From an uncultured Selenomonadales bacterium (GTDB lineage: Bacteria; Bacillota; Negativicutes; Selenomonadales; Selenomonadaceae), in contig CAMVIO010000047.1 in assembly GCA_947167555.1 (NCBI GenBank), forward strand, positions 1-10,876: a stretch of 10,876 bases of DNA. The letters are read 5' to 3'. Below are positions 7,883-10,876 of the stretch, piece by piece. A model generated the notes under the pieces. The model did not search any database and had not been told where the DNA came from. It was given only the letters and a program-made list of their open reading frames with translations. Position numbers and translations under genes: made by a program. Within the stretch, counting starts at the first letter, position 1; the number at the start of each line of letters is the position of its first letter.

Positions 7883-8328
7883 GCCTTCGCCTCCGCAAGA
7901 CGGCGAATCACGACCTCCAGCGCCGCCATATAGCTGTCCGCGCCGAATCCCGCAATCTGTCCCATCACTACCGGTGAGATCACCGAATGATGACGGAACT
8001 CCTCCCGCCGATGGATATTGGAAAGATGAACCTCAATGACAGGAACGGAAATCGCTGCGATCGCGTCGCGAATCGCGATGCTGTAATGAGTAAATGCCGC
8101 CGCGTTCAGAATGACGAACGCGTAGCCTTTTTCCGTTGCTTCCTGCAAAGCGTCAACCAGCACGCCCTCGTGGTTCGATTGCAAAAAGTCCGCTTCAATG
8201 CCCGCTTCCTTTGCCCGCGCCACAATCATCGCGTTGATATCCGCAAGCGTCGTCCGCCCGTAAATTTCAGGCTCCCGCTTTCCCAAAAGGTTCAGGTTCG
8301 GTCCGTGTAAAACCAGAATTTTCTCCAT
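7879..8328 (-). CDS. aroQ: Type II 3-dehydroquinate dehydratase
   Basis: This cytoplasmic enzyme dehydrates 3-dehydroquinate to 3-dehydroshikimate, the third step of the shikimate pathway to aromatic amino acids. The protein has 149 residues, the normal size of the type II dodecameric enzyme. Landmarks are LVLHGPNLNLLGKREPEIYG (N11, R18 and catalytic Y23), FLQSNHEG near residue 48, the substrate-binding loop LNAAAFTHYSIAIRDA (74-89), and VHLSNIHRREEFRHHSV with H101 and R112. The loop shows alanine in place of the common proline after N75 and tyrosine in place of the second threonine of the common THTS, a modest variation. A GTG at 8343 also opens the frame, but ATG 8328 is chosen because GAGGGG lies 7 bases upstream. 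It leads the operon with pepP (ATGA overlap) and efp. Confidence 0.95.
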   Translation of the reverse strand: MEKILVLHGPNLNLLGKREPEIYGRTTLADINAMIVARAKEAGIEADFLQSNHEGVLVDALQEATEKGYAFVILNAAAFTHYSIAIRDAIAAISVPVIEVHLSNIHRREEFRHHSVISPVVMGQIAGFGADSYMAALEVVIRRLAEAKA

Positions 8329-8389
8329 GACGCATCCCCTCACTGCAACTATATAGTATCGCCAACGCGAAAAAGTGCTCTATGCAACA

Positions 8390-8418
8390 TTTACAAAACC
8401 TGTTCGCTATTATATAAT
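8390..8418 (+). promoter_or_regulatory. Predicted promoter of the diguanylate cyclase gene
   Basis: TTTACA (8390-8395), a 17-base spacer and an exact TATAAT (8413-8418) form a near-consensus housekeeping promoter. The start would be near 8425, about 57 bases before the ATG at 8482. It overlaps the minus-strand aroQ promoter almost completely. Confidence 0.8.
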
Positions 8419-8420
8419 AG
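8407..8420. promoter_or_regulatory. Perfect 14-bp palindrome carrying two opposed -10 boxes
   Basis: CTATTATATAATAG is its own reverse complement. It contains TATAAT on both strands at 8413-8418 (plus) and 8414-8409 (minus), so one symmetrical element serves both promoters. It may be purely a consequence of the two -10 boxes, or an operator in its own right. Confidence 0.6.
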
Positions 8421-8437
8421 TGTAGTTAATTGTGCAA
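8409..8437 (-). promoter_or_regulatory. Predicted promoter of the aroQ-pepP-efp operon
   Basis: Read on the minus strand, TTGCAC (8437-8432), a 17-base spacer and TATAAT (8414-8409). Transcription should start near 8402, about 74 bases before the aroQ ATG. Its -10 is part of the same palindrome that holds the -10 of the opposing promoter. Confidence 0.75.
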
Positions 8438-8481
8438 CAGATTCGATTCATCAAATCTAGAGGAAAAGAGAATTCCCAAGT

Positions 8482-9855
8482 ATGAGCCTAAAAATCAGGA
8501 GCTACAAACAAGACAACTTGTCGCTGAAAAAACTGAACACCTGCATGGTGGTCGCCGCCATCCTGATCTCATTGGTCCTGTTTTTCGCCATGAGCCGGAC
8601 CTCGTCGATGTACGACGAAGCTCATGTCGTCACGGAAGAGATCAAGAATTACGAAACGACAGCCTACAACCTGCAAACCGCTTCCGATTACCTCACCGAG
8701 CAGATCCGGCTCTTTGTCATCACCGGCGATAAAAAGAATCTCGACAATTATTTCGAGGAATCCAATATCACGAGGCGCCGCGACGAAGCGCTGGAATTTC
8801 TCAAAGCCAAGCACGGGGATTCGCCTGCCTACCCGGAATTGCAGACCGCAATGAACGGCTCCCTCGTCCTGATGGTCATGGAATACCATGCCGCGCGGCT
8901 CGCCGTGGACGCATACGGCTACAATCTTGAGGAGTATCCGAAGGAAATCCAGTCTGTCCGCCTGTCCGATTACGAAGCTACGCTTTCTCCCCAGCAAAAG
9001 GGAGATATTGCGAAGAAGATGCTTTTCAACGACGAATACAAACGGCAAAAGGACTTTATCGCCAACCATACCATGAATTGCCTGATGCAGCTCGAAAAAG
9101 AGATTTGGGAAGAACAGGCGAAGGTTTCCGACAATCTCAAGAAAACGATGTTCATTGAGCATGTCTTGACAGTGCTGTTGATCGCGATCCTGCTGGGTAT
9201 CGTGTACCTGACCTCGCGGCTCGTGATTTTCCCGCTGCGGGACTATGTGGACCTGATCCGCGAGGACGAGCGGCTGCCCGTAACGGGAGCCGATGAACTC
9301 CGATTCCTGGCGGAAACATACAACGCGATGCGCGAAACAAACCGTCTCCACCAAGAGCAGCTCACCTACGAAGCAACTCACGACAGGCTGACAACGCTAT
9401 ACAATCGGCGGGGCTTTGAAATGCTGCTGGACAATCTCAACCTCAGCAACTTCGCCGTCATTCTGGTGGACCTCGACAAGTTCAAGTCGATCAACGATAT
9501 CTATGGCCACGATACGGGCGACAAAGTGCTGATTAAAGTTTCCAAGGTGTTGCTCGACTACTTCGGAGATAATGGCCATATCTGCCGGCTCGGCGGAGAT
9601 GAATTTGTGATCCTTATGGAGAACGCAACGTCCTCCATTCAGGATCAGCTAAAAAAGACGATAGAGTCCATCAACCAATGGCTCCGAGCCGCCCACGACG
9701 GGCTCCCTCCCGCCACCGTCAGCGTCGGCGTGACGTTCTGCAACAAGAACACAGACATCCTGTCTCTGCTGAAACGTGCCGACGAAGCCCTCTATGACGC
9801 GAAAGAACACGGTCGAAGCGCCATACGGTTCGACACTCCAACCGCAAAGAAATAA
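8482..9855 (+). CDS. Membrane-bound diguanylate cyclase with helical extracytoplasmic sensor domain
   Basis: A 457-residue inner-membrane signalling enzyme that would make cyclic di-GMP from two GTP. It has a cytoplasmic N-terminus, TM1 at about 21-38, an extracytoplasmic helix-rich domain at about 39-225 (with SDYLTEQIRLFVITGDKKNL, resembling four-helix-bundle sensors of receptors), TM2 at about 226-248, a HAMP-like linker (FPLRDYVDLI to DELRFLAETYNAM, 250-283) and a C-terminal GGDEF domain from HDRLTTLYNRRGF at 300. The metal-binding D330 (VDLDKFKSIND) and an intact GGDEF at 371-375 indicate an active enzyme. The residues five before GGDEF are GDNG, not RxxD, so the usual product-inhibition site is absent. 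The ribosome site is weak: AGGA lies 17 bases before the ATG and AAGAGA about 10. The gene stands alone, divergent from aroQ, with its own terminator. The ligand is unknown. Confidence 0.93.
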   Translation: MSLKIRSYKQDNLSLKKLNTCMVVAAILISLVLFFAMSRTSSMYDEAHVVTEEIKNYETTAYNLQTASDYLTEQIRLFVITGDKKNLDNYFEESNITRRRDEALEFLKAKHGDSPAYPELQTAMNGSLVLMVMEYHAARLAVDAYGYNLEEYPKEIQSVRLSDYEATLSPQQKGDIAKKMLFNDEYKRQKDFIANHTMNCLMQLEKEIWEEQAKVSDNLKKTMFIEHVLTVLLIAILLGIVYLTSRLVIFPLRDYVDLIREDERLPVTGADELRFLAETYNAMRETNRLHQEQLTYEATHDRLTTLYNRRGFEMLLDNLNLSNFAVILVDLDKFKSINDIYGHDTGDKVLIKVSKVLLDYFGDNGHICRLGGDEFVILMENATSSIQDQLKKTIESINQWLRAAHDGLPPATVSVGVTFCNKNTDILSLLKRADEALYDAKEHGRSAIRFDTPTAKK

Positions 9856-9898
9856 AAAATTCCCAAAAGCTCTTGATTGCGCTTTTGGGAATTTTTTT
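9855..9898. terminator. Bidirectional terminator after the diguanylate cyclase gene
   Basis: AAAAATTCCCAAAAGC (9855-9870) pairs exactly with GCTTTTGGGAATTTTT (9881-9896) around a 10-base loop, ending in a run of seven T. The A-run at the other foot gives a T-tail on the minus strand, so it also serves the acylphosphatase transcript ending at 9940. Its first base is the last base of the cyclase stop codon. Confidence 0.9.
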
Positions 9899-9939
9899 GC
9901 CTCCACGCCATTTTCGGCGCGGCTCTTATACGCTTCACT

Positions 9940-10218
9940 TTACCGCCGAATCTCGAATCCCATTTCCCCCTCGACATTCTTGCAAAAATCGAAGGTCATA
10001 TGCTCGACCTTGCAAAAGCCGTTGCCCTCTTGAAGACGCGATTTCAGTTCCCCGAAGCGCGCTTCGTCGCCCTGCGCTTCCAACACCACCGAGCCGTCGG
10101 GCATATTCTTCACCCAGCCCGTGAAGCCCAGCTCCTCAGCGACGCTTTGCACGAACGCGCGAAAGCCCACGCCCTGCACCTTTCCGATGAATCTTCCCGC
10201 ATGCCGAACCGTTTTCAT
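9940..10218 (-). CDS. acyP: Acylphosphatase
   Basis: A small cytoplasmic hydrolase of acyl phosphates such as carbamoyl or acetyl phosphate, 92 residues from the chosen start. The ferredoxin-like fold signature is clear: FIGKVQGVGFRAFVQ carries the phosphate-cradle loop and catalytic arginine, and GFTGWVKNMPDGSVVLEAQG carries the catalytic asparagine. ATG 10224 would overlap the stop of the upstream gene by ATGA, but GGGGGA touches that ATG; the ATG at 10218 has the same G-run at a workable 7 bases and begins MKTVRH, so it is preferred, costing two residues. The gene is coupled to a U32-family gene upstream. The physiological substrate of bacterial acylphosphatases is generally unclear. Family certain; start about 60 percent sure. 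Confidence 0.93.
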   Translation of the reverse strand: MKTVRHAGRFIGKVQGVGFRAFVQSVAEELGFTGWVKNMPDGSVVLEAQGDEARFGELKSRLQEGNGFCKVEHMTFDFCKNVEGEMGFEIRR

Positions 10219-10220
10219 TG

Positions 10221-10876
10221 TCATTCCCCCATTCTTGTATCTCTTCGCAGTATCGAATACTGTTCCACAGGCCGCTCCATGCGGATGCGGACATGCTGCT
10301 GCGGATGCGGCGCCGCCTCGATGCGCACGCCGTCCTCGTCCGTCATCTCCGAGAGCGTCTGCCGCCAGCCCTCGCCCCTTGGCTGGAAAATCTCGATTTT
10401 CTCGCCCACTTTCATGTGGTTGCGCTGCTCCACCAGCGCGAATCCCGTCGCCGCATCATAATCGAGCGCCAGCCCGACGAAGTCCGAAGTCTGCGTATAT
10501 GACGAGCTGCCGTAAATCTGCGCGTCCTCCGGTGGGCCGCCGTGGAAAAACCCGTCGGTGTAAGCGCGATGGGAAACCTTGTCCAGTTCCTCCATCCATT
10601 CCGGACGAATCGAAAAATCCTCCGGCGACGCGAAATAGGCGTCAATAGCCTCGCGATAGGCTTTCGTCACACTGGCGACATAATGGACGCTTTTCATGCG
10701 CCCCTCGATTTTCAGGCTGTCCGCGCCGCTTTCGATGACCTCCGCCAGATACGGCATCAGGCAGAGATCCTTCGAGTTGAAAATATACGTCCCCCGCCCG
10801 TCCTCCTCAACAGGAAAATACTGCCCCGGCCTCTTCTCCTCCATCAGCGCATACTTCCATCGGCACGCCTGCGCGC
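10221..10876 (-). CDS. U32 family peptidase/tRNA hydroxylation-type protein (5' part outside window)
   Basis: The minus-strand frame enters open from the right edge and ends with TGA at 10221, giving the C-terminal 217 or so residues. It contains the U32 hallmark just inside the edge, CRWKYALMEEKRPGQYF, followed by GTYIFNSKDLCLM and SLKIEGRMKSVHYVA, and then a C-terminal beta-barrel-like region ending in YSILRRDTRMGE. An ATG at 10844 is internal to this motif run and is not the start. U32 proteins include collagenase-like proteins, RlhA (23S rRNA C2501 hydroxylation) and TrhP (prephenate-dependent 5-hydroxyuridine formation at tRNA position 34). The MEEKRPGQYFPVEE style resembles the TrhP/YrrO group, so a tRNA-modifying role is my best inference. 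Its stop overlaps the possible acylphosphatase start, marking an operon. Confidence 0.9.
   Translation of the reverse strand, partial: AQACRWKYALMEEKRPGQYFPVEEDGRGTYIFNSKDLCLMPYLAEVIESGADSLKIEGRMKSVHYVASVTKAYREAIDAYFASPEDFSIRPEWMEELDKVSHRAYTDGFFHGGPPEDAQIYGSSSYTQTSDFVGLALDYDAATGFALVEQRNHMKVGEKIEIFQPRGEGWRQTLSEMTDEDGVRIEAAPHPQQHVRIRMERPVEQYSILRRDTRMGE

Noticed and set aside
8569..9381. 270-codon minus-strand frame opposite the diguanylate cyclase
   Set aside because: It is antisense to a well-supported GGDEF protein and has no domain or ribosome site that I recognise.
10276..10312. Repeated TGCGGATGCGG motif
   Set aside because: It falls in the U32 coding region and encodes an ordinary proline/histidine/arginine stretch. 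Two copies only, most likely codon-use coincidence.

Overview
The window is about 10.9 kb of compact, moderately GC-rich bacterial chromosome. Gene content suggests a Firmicutes-type organism, and a Negativicutes (Selenomonas-like) relative fits best. The evidence is a long single-chain PurL, an Lrp-type regulator coupled to an aminotransferase as in Bacillus alaR-alaT, the aroQ-pepP-efp order known from Bacillus (yqhS-yqhT-efp), and a U32 family protein. The taxon is inferred from gene order and protein style, not from a search. No rRNA, tRNA, CRISPR array, insertion sequence or phage gene is visible.

Layout, left to right. (1) Positions 1-3040, minus strand: a YhcH/TabA-like cupin gene overlaps by ATGA with purL, which covers the whole left end and runs off the window. 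(2) 3041-3237: a divergent intergenic region with an extended -10 promoter and an AT-rich palindrome. (3) 3238-4898, plus strand: an Lrp/AsnC regulator overlapping by ATGA with a class I aminotransferase. (4) 5009-5365, plus: a small XRE-type regulator with its own promoter and a terminator shared with the convergent gene. (5) 5442-6107, minus: a Crp/Fnr-family regulator with a perfect palindrome over its predicted start of transcription. (6) 6227-8328, minus: aroQ, pepP and efp, a housekeeping operon for shikimate synthesis, peptide turnover and polyproline translation. (7) 8329-8481: an unusually symmetrical divergent promoter pair sharing one palindromic -10 box. (8) 8482-9855, plus: a membrane-bound diguanylate cyclase. 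(9) 9940-10876, minus: an acylphosphatase overlapping the end of a U32 family gene that enters from the right edge.

Most of this is conserved housekeeping. The parts that deserve a second look are regulatory: the head-to-head aroQ/diguanylate cyclase promoters, two regulator genes whose promoters carry palindromes at the predicted start site, the unusual YhcH-purL coupling, and the loss of the c-di-GMP inhibitory site motif in the diguanylate cyclase. I do not see a clear novel multi-gene system.
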